Shown piece after piece: positions 18,288 through 26,288 of a stretch of 64,000 nucleotides of DNA (its first letter is position 1; each line of letters opens with the position of its first letter). The stretch is from an uncultured Bacteroidales bacterium (GTDB lineage Bacteria; Bacteroidota; Bacteroidia; Bacteroidales; Salinivirgaceae): positions 1 through 64,000 of the forward strand of contig CALJOM010000002.1 in assembly GCA_937981765.1 (NCBI GenBank), given 5' to 3'. The translations under genes and the position numbers were made by a program. A model generated the notes under the pieces. The model made no database searches. It saw only the letters and a program-made list of their open reading frames with translations, and had not been told where the DNA came from.

Positions 18288-18707
18288 TTAATTATCCTTG
18301 AACTTTAAAGTTACATTTTGCTTTATATCTGGATGAACACTTAATGGCACCGGACTTATTTTAACAAGCTTCTCCAGAATAGCTTTATGCTTATCGGAAA
18401 GGTTGCATACGGTAAAATCGAATTCAATCCGGATTTCGGCTACTTTACGAGGGTTTTCAGCCATAATTTTCCAAGTTCGGGCAGTTGCTCCGTCAATACT
18501 AAACCCCGCAGCTTGTGCTTTAATGCCCATGATTGTGAAAATACAACTTGTTAAAGATGCGGTCAAAAGGTCGGTTGGGGAGAAAAACTCTCCTTTGCCG
18601 TGATTATCGGTAGGAGCGTCGGTTATAACCTTGTTCCCAGATTGTACGTGCTCAGCTTCGGTTCTCAGATTTCCCAAATAGCGAGTTCGAATGGTCTCTT
18701 TTTCCAT
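18288..18707 (-). CDS. OsmC-family protein with one cysteine replaced
   Basis: OsmC/Ohr-like thiol peroxidase fold, 139 aa. The peroxidatic cysteine region is SPTDLLTASLTSCIFTIMG with Cys55. In active relatives the second, resolving cysteine sits in a CPV motif near the C-terminus; here that place reads SPVPLSVHPD, so serine 118 replaces it. Cys101 (FTVCNLSD) is in another position and probably cannot substitute. The enzyme may work with an external thiol or have another role. The gene is monocistronic and convergent with the Usp gene. Confidence 0.85.
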   Translation of the reverse strand: MEKETIRTRYLGNLRTEAEHVQSGNKVITDAPTDNHGKGEFFSPTDLLTASLTSCIFTIMGIKAQAAGFSIDGATARTWKIMAENPRKVAEIRIEFDFTVCNLSDKHKAILEKLVKISPVPLSVHPDIKQNVTLKFKDN

Positions 18708-18817
18708 GCTTGCAAATTTTTTAGGGTTAACGTTTATGTCTTTAGAATGTTTAAAGCCAATCTCAAAATATTTTCATTGCTAAAATGTTTCCCCTTTTAT
18801 CAAAATCAAAAAAGGTT

Positions 18818-18825
18818 TATATTTG
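18818..18825 (+). promoter_or_regulatory. Candidate -7 box of lipoprotein gene
   Basis: TATATTTG matches TAnnTTTG. A TTTT at 18795-18798 with 19-base spacing is a near match to -33. The ATG at 18857 is 31 bases downstream. Confidence 0.55.
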
Positions 18826-18856
18826 TCTGAAATTTAACTCAAAAAACATTCATGTC

Positions 18857-19768
18857 ATGCGATACTTTTGGGGATATGCAATTACGACTATAATTTTACT
18901 TACTGCCTGCGATGATTCAGATGCCAGACTAAGAAAGTACTTCATAGGAAATGAATGGTATATAGCAGGAGAGGTATTTATTCGCAACGACTCCACGATT
19001 TCACCAAAATACTATAATTTTGAACAAGGGAAATTGGTTGGCGACACTACTTTTCCGATAATTTTAACGGATTCTCTTCTAATTTATAGAATGGTTCGCG
19101 AAAAAGGCGAATATTCCGACGGCAGAAATTTTATTGTTACTGGAGATACCATAGTTACCGACACTGCTGTGTATGATTTTATATACATTAACAACGAAGC
19201 AAAGCTGATTCTTTATTTACCATCGTATCCTAAAATTGCTACATCTAAAAAGAAAATACGTCCGAAACCTACGCAGAATTTTGTACGCGAAAAGTTCGAA
19301 ATTAACGGCTATTCCATTGGAGATGCCATTGACCGTGAGCTTTTGCGCACCCGAGGAATTTACAGCTTCGATACCTATACCATTGAAGATTGTGAGCTCA
19401 AGGATTCGAAAGATATAAAAATTAAAATTATTGGATACAATCAGATTTACGCAATGGAGCGAGCAAACATCCCCAACTACCGGGTTCAGGAAGTTGTCAA
19501 AGTTATTTCGTCGAAGTTAAACTCAACTCCGGAGTATTTCCCAATGCGCAAAATCAAAGAGGATTCAGATTATGAATATGAGTTTTATCGTTGGAATGCT
19601 AAAGGGGTTACCATAAAATTGGAACGTAAAAAATATGTAGGATCAGAACTGTTCCGCAATCTGTTAGATACGGATAAATGGACTCTCTATTACGACGATG
19701 ATGTTCAGAGAGCCATTTTAATTGAACAAAACAAAAATGCCGTTCCTAAAAGCACGATAATAAACTAG
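18857..19768 (+). CDS. Hypothetical lipoprotein, 303 aa
   Basis: The N-terminus is a lipoprotein signal, MRYFWGYAITTIILLTAC, with the cysteine followed by DDSD, so it should be lipidated and probably sent to the outer membrane. The rest is soluble, mixed alpha/beta and rich in charged residues and tyrosine. I recognise no domain. ATG 18857 is chosen over an upstream in-frame start that lies before the -7 box and adds 24 residues ahead of the signal. It is monocistronic, with its own promoter and a strong terminator. Confidence 0.8.
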   Translation: MRYFWGYAITTIILLTACDDSDARLRKYFIGNEWYIAGEVFIRNDSTISPKYYNFEQGKLVGDTTFPIILTDSLLIYRMVREKGEYSDGRNFIVTGDTIVTDTAVYDFIYINNEAKLILYLPSYPKIATSKKKIRPKPTQNFVREKFEINGYSIGDAIDRELLRTRGIYSFDTYTIEDCELKDSKDIKIKIIGYNQIYAMERANIPNYRVQEVVKVISSKLNSTPEYFPMRKIKEDSDYEYEFYRWNAKGVTIKLERKKYVGSELFRNLLDTDKWTLYYDDDVQRAILIEQNKNAVPKSTIIN

Positions 19769-19804
19769 TTGTTCTTTTTTTCTTTTTTATTCATATATTC
19801 ATTT

Positions 19805-19855
19805 GCCGTTGGTTTTCTGGTAGTGATTATCGCAGCCAACGGCTTTTTATTTTTA
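19805..19855 (+). terminator. Intrinsic terminator
   Basis: GCCGTTGG at 19805-19812 pairs with CCAACGGC at 19836-19843 and is followed by TTTTTATTTTTAT. It ends the lipoprotein transcript before the convergent glycosyltransferase. Confidence 0.8.
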
Positions 19856-19868
19856 TAGGCATTTTCTC

Positions 19869-20948
19869 TCAAATGCTCCTGCCTTTCCATTTAGGCGAAA
19901 CCAATGGGCTGAGAATACCCATTACTAATGTTGAGAACGGGTAAATGAGTCCCACCAGCACTATTTCGGTTAGAGAATATGATTGTTTGTAGATTTTTTC
20001 AGCTTTTACCATGAGAATTGTTTCTGTTGTAATTTTTAGGCTGAGCAAAATTAACCAAAGCCAAATCGGGAATATAAATAAAAACAGAATCAAACTAACC
20101 TGCCCCAAGACAATTATTGAAGAGAGAACTTTTAGAGATAAGGGGCGGTATGCCGGAGTTTTTGCGGCCCATCGCAGCCGTTGATGGAACCATGATTTAA
20201 AATTTTGTTCGGCTTTTGTGAAAACATGAGATTCAGGATGATTTAGGTAGATAATGTTGAATCTATGGGCGAAACTTTCGTGAAGTCGAAAAACATCGTC
20301 GCCAGATGCCTTTTGAAGGTTTACCGGGAGCTTTGCAATTTTTTCAGTGATGCCCATTGAGGCTGCATTGCAGAGTAATGGATAGCCAAGTTCAATAAGG
20401 CCGTGACCCAAAGCCACAAGGAAGTTTAATTCTATTGCTTGAAGCCTTTCGAACATATTTTTGGGGGAGTCGATTAGAACAGTTCCTGAAATAAAATCTG
20501 CCCAATAATGTTGCATTGCACCAACCATGCAAGAAATCCAGCCGGGATTTGGTTTGCAATCGGCATCGGTGAAAAGTATAATGGAGGTTTTGGTTTGGTT
20601 AAGTGCTTCTTGAATGGCTCTCTTTTTACCTGTGATTCCTTCCGGGAGAGAAAGAACAGTGAATCGGGTATTGCCCTTGGTTAGTGATTTTGCGAGTTGA
20701 AGGCTTTCGTCTTCAGAATGGTCGTTTATCAATACAAACTTTGCATAGGTGTAAGATTGTGCTTTTAGGGCACTAATCAATGCCGAAAGCTTTTCCGATT
20801 CGTTGCGGAAGGCAACAATAACTGTAACCTCGGGGACGGTTGTTAATTCAAAGATTTGTTGCGATTTTAATCGTAATAATACCAATACAACTAGGAGGAT
20901 GTATGGCGCCCAAAGGAGCGTAATAACAGCAGGTATATACCAAGGCAT
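19869..20948 (-). CDS. Membrane family 2 glycosyltransferase
   Basis: Processive-type GT2 of 359 aa. A membrane helix at the N-terminus is followed by VTVIVAFRNESEKL, FTDADCKPNPGW (metal-binding DxD), SGDDVF and QRLRWAAK (the QxxRW-like acceptor motif), then two or three C-terminal membrane helices. This arrangement is shared by hyaluronan, cellulose and ceramide glycosyltransferases and by many cell-surface glycan enzymes. The substrate is unknown. It follows the TlpA-like lipoprotein by seven bases on the same strand, so the two are likely co-transcribed; that pairing gives no clear functional hint. Confidence 0.88.
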   Translation of the reverse strand: MPWYIPAVITLLWAPYILLVVLVLLRLKSQQIFELTTVPEVTVIVAFRNESEKLSALISALKAQSYTYAKFVLINDHSEDESLQLAKSLTKGNTRFTVLSLPEGITGKKRAIQEALNQTKTSIILFTDADCKPNPGWISCMVGAMQHYWADFISGTVLIDSPKNMFERLQAIELNFLVALGHGLIELGYPLLCNAASMGITEKIAKLPVNLQKASGDDVFRLHESFAHRFNIIYLNHPESHVFTKAEQNFKSWFHQRLRWAAKTPAYRPLSLKVLSSIIVLGQVSLILFLFIFPIWLWLILLSLKITTETILMVKAEKIYKQSYSLTEIVLVGLIYPFSTLVMGILSPLVSPKWKGRSI

Positions 20949-20955
20949 GGCAGAA

Positions 20956-22398
20956 TTACTGATTTTTTTGCCAAAACTCGAAAATTTCCTTTGCTGATAG
21001 AGGTATGGCTGCTATTTTGCCGCTTTGTGTTTCGATTATAAAAATGGTTGGTGTTGATAACACGTAGTATTCCCGGGCTTCAGGGCTCGATAATCCTTGT
21101 TGGAGACGGGTATGTTCCCATTGGGGAAGTTGTTCTGTGGCTTTTTTCCACACGGGAATCTCGGTCTCGGTTTCGTCTAAACTTACGGCAAGAACGTTGA
21201 ACCATTGTTGAAGGTTGGCTCGTTCGTAGAATGGGTAAAATTGGTTTACAAATTCCATACAATGCGAACAATCGGCACTCCAGAAAATCAGTATTTTATA
21301 TGGTTTGTCGTTTCCAAAATTATGCAAAGTTTTGGTTTGGTTATTGATGTTTGTGAACGTGAAATTAGGGGCTGTGGCTCCTACAAAAATTTTATTTAAA
21401 CTTTCAATGCGGTATTGAATGTTCCACTTTTTTGTTGCCGTACATTTTTCATTGTTGATGTATTTCCCTAGCATCACTATTCCTTGGGTGTATCCCATGC
21501 TTTCGTATCCGTTGTAAAAATAGTCAATAACCCAACCGCAAATTTCAGGAACTCCTTTTTGGGCCGCTTCAATGGCTAAGCTGCCCGCCTGTGCTAACAT
21601 TGATTCGGTTTGCGAGCGTGTTAAATTTTTGTCGAAATGATGGTTTACATAAGTGTCTAGCCAGCGGCGAAAATCGGATGTTCGTATTACCCGTGAGTCG
21701 TTGAATGGGTAGGAAGTTATGTAATTCTTCAGCCAAAGATTTTTTGCACTGGTTTCGTCTTTGGTAAAATCGAATGGGGTAAGGGTATAGAGCGGGAATG
21801 TTGAGGCTGAAAACAGGTGCTTGTGTTTTTGGTATTGTTGGGCAACAAACTTGTTGTGTTCATCAAGTCGTTCTCTATATTCTTTAAGTGTTTGAACGTA
21901 AAATTTTTGGTCTTTTTTATCGTATCTCATCAAAAGGTTTTGAAGTAAGTTAATCATTTCTCGGGAGTGGTTTACTTCTTGTTGAAAGGCCTGATAGGTG
22001 ATGTTGTTTTGATCGTTTGGGGAAAATTGGGTACTGTCGGGGTTTGGCATTGCAACCGGGTTGACCGATATTTCTACTGGGGCGTTTTCCACGAAAAATA
22101 GAATTTCTTCTACTTGTGGCTGTCCGTTTTGGGGGTTTCTGAATTCAACGCGCAATAAAAAATCAGATGGTAGGATAGAAGTAGGAATTGCTAAACTTAG
22201 TGGCATGTTGGGTAAAACAGACTCTTTTACAATTATGGGTTGGTATGCTTTTTCTCCCGCAGCAGGAACAACCGAAAAGCTTACCATAGTGTTACCACGG
22301 AAAGTAAGTTTTAGCGGAATATTAGAATTTTGTGTTTTGCAAGAAACCACTACACCTGCCAGTAGCACTAAGGTTAATACTATGCTAGAAGTTTTCAT
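20956..22398 (-). CDS. Lipoprotein with C-terminal thioredoxin-like (TlpA/redoxin) domain
   Basis: 480 aa with a lipoprotein signal ending VVVSC near residue 20. The N-terminal 330 residues are largely helical with no domain I recognise, apart from a beta-rich start. The C-terminal domain begins GATAPNFTFTNIN and holds the redox motif ADCSHC in FWSADCSHCMEF, followed by the cis-proline STPTIFII, as in TlpA, ResA and AhpC/TSA relatives. It likely reduces or exchanges disulfides at the periplasmic face of a membrane. Bacteroidota have many such lipoproteins; the client is not known. A GT2 gene follows after seven bases. Confidence 0.85.
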   Translation of the reverse strand: MKTSSIVLTLVLLAGVVVSCKTQNSNIPLKLTFRGNTMVSFSVVPAAGEKAYQPIIVKESVLPNMPLSLAIPTSILPSDFLLRVEFRNPQNGQPQVEEILFFVENAPVEISVNPVAMPNPDSTQFSPNDQNNITYQAFQQEVNHSREMINLLQNLLMRYDKKDQKFYVQTLKEYRERLDEHNKFVAQQYQKHKHLFSASTFPLYTLTPFDFTKDETSAKNLWLKNYITSYPFNDSRVIRTSDFRRWLDTYVNHHFDKNLTRSQTESMLAQAGSLAIEAAQKGVPEICGWVIDYFYNGYESMGYTQGIVMLGKYINNEKCTATKKWNIQYRIESLNKIFVGATAPNFTFTNINNQTKTLHNFGNDKPYKILIFWSADCSHCMEFVNQFYPFYERANLQQWFNVLAVSLDETETEIPVWKKATEQLPQWEHTRLQQGLSSPEAREYYVLSTPTIFIIETQSGKIAAIPLSAKEIFEFWQKNQ

Positions 22399-22432
22399 GA
22401 TGAACAGTTTTTATCTCACTAAAGTAACGTTG

Positions 22433-23212
22433 TTAAACTTTCATTTTTTGAACTTTCCCAACCATAATTGCCAGTAATTTTCGGGGCATCCATCGCGATA
22501 GCCAGATTGTGAATCGGTTTTGGAAGCCATGGATAGCAAGGGTTCTTTTTTTCATCATTTTTTTGTAGGCAAATTCTGCCACTTCTTGAGAGGAAGGAAT
22601 GTTTTTTTTGAAAACCCCATCTCCTTTAATTTCTGCCACCTGAGCAAAATTCGATTGGGTAGGTCCGGGACACAAAGCTATGACATGTATTCCAAATGGT
22701 TTAAGCTCTACGGCCAATGCAAGGGAGAGCGCCACTACGTAGTTTTTGGTGGCAAAATAGGTTGCCATATAGGGGCCTGGAATAAATCCTGCTGTTGAGG
22801 CAACATTCATTATGTAGCCGCTTTTACGTTTCAGCATTTCGGGAAGAAAAAGTTGGGTGAGATAGGTGAGGGCTTCTACGTTAAGACGTATCATCGACAG
22901 GTTTTTCTCGGCAGAGGTTTTGTGAAAATACCCATGATGCCCAAAGCCTGCATTGTTGATGAGGTATTCTACCTCGAGACCAGATTCTTTTGTATCCTTA
23001 AAAATTTTTTCGCACTGCTGAATATCAGCAAGGTCGGCGCTAAAAATAACAACATCAACTGGATAATTTTTCTGAAGTTCCGATTTTAACTCAACGAGTT
23101 TGTCGTAGCTGCGCGCAATCAGGATAAGGTTATGTCCGTTTTTGGCAAAGGTGCGTGCCAGTTCTAGGCCAATTCCACTCGAGGCACCGGTAATTAGGGC
23201 ATATGTTTCCAT
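22433..23212 (-). CDS. Short-chain dehydrogenase/reductase (DltE/YqjQ-like)
   Basis: NAD(P)-dependent oxidoreductase of 259 aa with the full classical SDR signature: TGASSGIG near residue 8, YLINNAGFG, the serine in VASTAGF and the catalytic YFATK pair. The C-terminal part (RFTIWLSRWMPRKLL) is basic and amphipathic, common in the DltE-like group, which may touch membranes. The substrate is unknown. In contrast to the short SDR-like gene at 12.3 kb, all catalytic residues are present. It is a single gene; a TACTTTTA-like box (23271-23278) lies upstream but matches the promoter consensus only in part. Confidence 0.9.
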   Translation of the reverse strand: METYALITGASSGIGLELARTFAKNGHNLILIARSYDKLVELKSELQKNYPVDVVIFSADLADIQQCEKIFKDTKESGLEVEYLINNAGFGHHGYFHKTSAEKNLSMIRLNVEALTYLTQLFLPEMLKRKSGYIMNVASTAGFIPGPYMATYFATKNYVVALSLALAVELKPFGIHVIALCPGPTQSNFAQVAEIKGDGVFKKNIPSSQEVAEFAYKKMMKKRTLAIHGFQNRFTIWLSRWMPRKLLAIMVGKVQKMKV

Positions 23213-23373
23213 GGTGAATGTAAAGTGTAAATGTTTTTATGATTAAACGCTTGTGGTTGTTTTTGCAGTATAAAAGTAGTGCACATTTTGATGCAAAACA
23301 ATTGGTTGTAGCAAAAGTTTGATATTTAGGAATTATTACATTTGCCTTTTGTCTTCGGGATGGTTCAAAATAT

Positions 23374-23381
23374 TAACTTTG
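23374..23381 (+). promoter_or_regulatory. Candidate -7 box of lipid kinase gene
   Basis: TAACTTTG fits TAnnTTTG; TTTG at 23348-23351 lies 22 bases upstream, slightly longer than usual. The ATG at 23411 is 29 bases downstream. Confidence 0.6.
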
Positions 23382-23410
23382 CAGAAAAATCTACGGCATA
23401 ATACGACTTC

Positions 23411-24283
23411 ATGAACAAACAACGAATTGCATTTATTGTTAATCCCTTTTCAGGAACGAGCGCTAAAGACAAAATCATAAATGTTATTCCGGAAGTTTTC
23501 CCCGAGTCTGAATATGTAGTTGCTATCCACAAAACCAAGTATGCTGGGCATGGGACTGACCTGGCCAGAAAATTAGGAAAGGAATATGATATTGTGGTAG
23601 CTATCGGTGGCGATGGAACTGTAAACGAGGTGGCAACCGGTTTACTGGAGACTCCGGCACGACTTGCCATTGTTCCAAGCGGTAGCGGCGATGGTTTAGC
23701 CCGTCACCTGAAAATACCGCATAACCCTAAAAAAGCCCTTTCCAGAATAAAAAACGGGCAGGAACACCCATTGGACGTGATTTTATTCAATAATCATATT
23801 TCGGTTAATTTGAGCGGCATCGGTTTTGATGCCGTAGTTGCCTTTAATTTTGCCAATAGCATTAAGCGAGGTTTTTTCTCGTATGTCAAGCAAGTTGTGT
23901 TGGCATACATTCAGTTTAAACCTTTTGAAGCCACAGTATCAACCAGAACCAGGAAAATTGTTCGGAAGGTTTGGCTGGTGGCAGTAGCCAACTCGTCACA
24001 GTTTGGTAACAATGCTGTTATTTCTCCCTATTCCGATGTTTCTGACGGGAAAATGGAAATCTGTTTGTTAAAACCATTCTCGTTCTGGAATATCCCGGCA
24101 TTAGTGGCCAATATGTTCTTGCGACGTATTGACAAAAGCAAATTTGTTGACATTATTCAAACCGACAGGGTTAAGATTGAACTCCCCGAACCAGTTGCGT
24201 CTCATATCGATGGAGACCCGTTTGTTTATGCCAGCGAATATTCCATAGAGCTGTTTAAGCATCGTATAATTATGGTTTATTGA
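23411..24283 (+). CDS. Diacylglycerol kinase-like lipid kinase (YegS/DgkB family)
   Basis: ATP-dependent lipid kinase, 290 aa. The N-terminal NAD kinase-like domain carries FIVNPFSGTSAKDK and VVAIGGDGTVNEVATGLL, followed by the nucleotide-binding VPSGSGDGLARHL. The C-terminal beta-sandwich domain ends with HIDGDPF, typical of the family. Substrates in relatives are diacylglycerol, phosphatidylglycerol, ceramide or sphingosine. Since Bacteroidota often make sphingolipids and an alpha-oxoamine synthase lies at 59.8-61.1 kb, a long-chain base or ceramide is one option; this is inference only. Confidence 0.9.
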   Translation: MNKQRIAFIVNPFSGTSAKDKIINVIPEVFPESEYVVAIHKTKYAGHGTDLARKLGKEYDIVVAIGGDGTVNEVATGLLETPARLAIVPSGSGDGLARHLKIPHNPKKALSRIKNGQEHPLDVILFNNHISVNLSGIGFDAVVAFNFANSIKRGFFSYVKQVVLAYIQFKPFEATVSTRTRKIVRKVWLVAVANSSQFGNNAVISPYSDVSDGKMEICLLKPFSFWNIPALVANMFLRRIDKSKFVDIIQTDRVKIELPEPVASHIDGDPFVYASEYSIELFKHRIIMVY

Positions 24284-24332
24284 TTTTTGTTCTCCCAATT
24301 GTAAATTAGTTGTTTTTAATACATCGGACGGT

Positions 24333-26288
24333 ATGAAATTTTTTGAGAATTCTAGACGTTTACAATGGATTTTGATCACCATTCCAGCCATTTTATACCT
24401 CAACACACTCAACAATCGCTATGCTTTAGACGATGCCATTGTAATAACTCAGAACAAGCACGTGAAAAGTGGAATCCGGGGGATTCCTGAAATACTCTCC
24501 AACGACACATTTCAGGGATTTTTTGGAACGCAGAAAGATTTGGTAGCCGGGGGGCGCTACAGGCCACTATCGTTGATTACCTTTGCCATTGAAATTCAGA
24601 TTTTCGGACAAAATCCCGGAGTAAGTCATGCAATCAACGTTATTCTTTATGTTTTAACGGTATTGTTACTCTGGAAACTTCTTTTAACCGTAAACATTGA
24701 TTCTTCAAAATACGATAAAAAACAGATTGTCTGGTTAACGGTACTGTTTTTTGCCATACATCCCATTCATACAGAAGCAGTTGCTAACATTAAGGGTCGT
24801 GACGAAATTTTAACCCTTCTTTTTTCGATTCTGGCATGGAAAAGTGCTTTTCAGTGGTATGATGAGCAGCGAATTCGTAATTTGATTTTCTCCGGAGTGT
24901 GGCTGTTTTTAGCGCTCATGAGCAAAGAGCATGCTGCGGCTTTTGTGTTTATTATACCCTTTTCCCTTTATTTTTCACGCAATTCCACATTGCGCAAATC
25001 TTTTGTGGCTGCACTTCCCTTACTAGGGGCGTTTTTAGTTTTTGCAGCTATCCGATTTTCAGCGCTGGGAGCATTCACCTTAACTGAAAGCAACGATTTA
25101 ATGAACAATCCCTTTGCTGAGGCTACCTCAGGACAACGATATGCTACCATATTGTTTACCATGCTTTGGTATTTAAAGTTGCTTATTTGGCCTCATCCAC
25201 TCACTTACGATTATTATCCCTACCATGTTCCTCTTATCGAACCGCATTCAGTGTATACCTTTGTTGGAGTAGGAGTACTTTTCGCGTTGACGGTTTTGGT
25301 AATTCGTGGATTTAAAAACCGCTCTTGGTATAGCTTCTGGATAATTTTTTATGCTGCCACACTCTTTCTGATGTCGAATTTGATATTTAGCGTAGGAACT
25401 TTTATGAACGAGAGATTTCTCTTTATTCCTTCGCTGGCTTTTTGTTTTACCTTGGCTATACTTTTTTGTTGGTTACACAACAACCAAAAGAAAGTGGCAA
25501 TTGGGGCACTGACAGTAATTTTGTTGCTATCGTCTTATAAGGTTATTTCTCGAAATAAAGCTTGGTATGACGACTGGACATTGTTTTCAACCGATGTAAA
25601 AACATCGTCAAACTCTGCCAAAAGCAATCTAGTAATGGGGGGGCAATTGTTTGAAAAAGCGCAAAAAACTCTCGATTTGCAAAAACAAAAAGAACTTTTG
25701 CTGCAATCTCGTGAGTACCTCGATAAGGCACTCACCATATATTCAAATTATAACGATGCACGTCTTTTGAAGGGAAATGTGGAGTTTCAGTTAACATCGC
25801 CCGCCGAAGCCTTAAAGTGGTATTTGGAAATCTTGGAAAATTCACCAAAACACGCCAATGCCTGGAAAAATAGTCTAATTGTGATTCAAAGTTTACCCAT
25901 AGCGGATGAGAAAATTGCTTTTTATCAGAAACTCTATAACATAGATTCCACTCGATTTGATGTGTTACATAACCTGGGACTTCTCTACGGACGCGATAAA
26001 AATCAACCTCAAACCGGAATCTATTACCTTGAAAAAGCTTTACAGGTGAATCCCACCCATAAGGACGCATTGCGCGATCTTGGGATAAGTTACGGGGTGA
26101 TGGAAAATTACACTCGTTCCGAAGAAATATTATCACGAGCTGTAAAGCTTTATCCCAACGATGGACAGTTATTCTTCAATCTCGCAATAACCCTGTTGAA
26201 TCAAGGAAAGAAACAGGAAGCACAGGCTGCCTTTAACCGTGCCTCGGAGCTCGATAAAACCATTAAACCCGTTAAACTTATCCCCTGA
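24333..26288 (+). CDS. TMTC/GT-C-like membrane protein with C-terminal TPRs
   Basis: 651 aa. The first 400 residues form about ten membrane helices with luminal-type motifs LDDAIVI (an early acidic pair), GGRYRPLSLITFAIE and FFAIHPIHTEAVANIKGRDEI. These match the GT-C superfamily (PMT/TMTC type), which uses polyprenyl-linked sugars to glycosylate periplasmic targets. The C-terminal 230 residues are TPR repeats (YLEKALQVNPTHKDALRDLG and similar). Both features appear in bacterial proteins related to eukaryotic TMTC O-mannosyltransferases. The stop overlaps the start of the kinase gene (TGATG), so translation is coupled. The target protein is unknown. Confidence 0.8.
   Translation: MKFFENSRRLQWILITIPAILYLNTLNNRYALDDAIVITQNKHVKSGIRGIPEILSNDTFQGFFGTQKDLVAGGRYRPLSLITFAIEIQIFGQNPGVSHAINVILYVLTVLLLWKLLLTVNIDSSKYDKKQIVWLTVLFFAIHPIHTEAVANIKGRDEILTLLFSILAWKSAFQWYDEQRIRNLIFSGVWLFLALMSKEHAAAFVFIIPFSLYFSRNSTLRKSFVAALPLLGAFLVFAAIRFSALGAFTLTESNDLMNNPFAEATSGQRYATILFTMLWYLKLLIWPHPLTYDYYPYHVPLIEPHSVYTFVGVGVLFALTVLVIRGFKNRSWYSFWIIFYAATLFLMSNLIFSVGTFMNERFLFIPSLAFCFTLAILFCWLHNNQKKVAIGALTVILLLSSYKVISRNKAWYDDWTLFSTDVKTSSNSAKSNLVMGGQLFEKAQKTLDLQKQKELLLQSREYLDKALTIYSNYNDARLLKGNVEFQLTSPAEALKWYLEILENSPKHANAWKNSLIVIQSLPIADEKIAFYQKLYNIDSTRFDVLHNLGLLYGRDKNQPQTGIYYLEKALQVNPTHKDALRDLGISYGVMENYTRSEEILSRAVKLYPNDGQLFFNLAITLLNQGKKQEAQAAFNRASELDKTIKPVKLIP

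Noticed and set aside
22061-22477. Plus-strand open frame over the start of the TlpA-like lipoprotein gene
   Set aside because: It lies antisense to a clear signal-peptide region and its translation resembles no family.
23271-23278. Promoter for the SDR gene at 22433-23212
   Set aside because: TACTTTTA on the minus strand misses the final G and the CAAA at 23294 is only 15 bases away, so the match is too weak.
24101-24415. Minus-strand frame across the lipid kinase end and the TPR gene start
   Set aside because: Antisense to two well-supported coding regions and without any recognisable domain.
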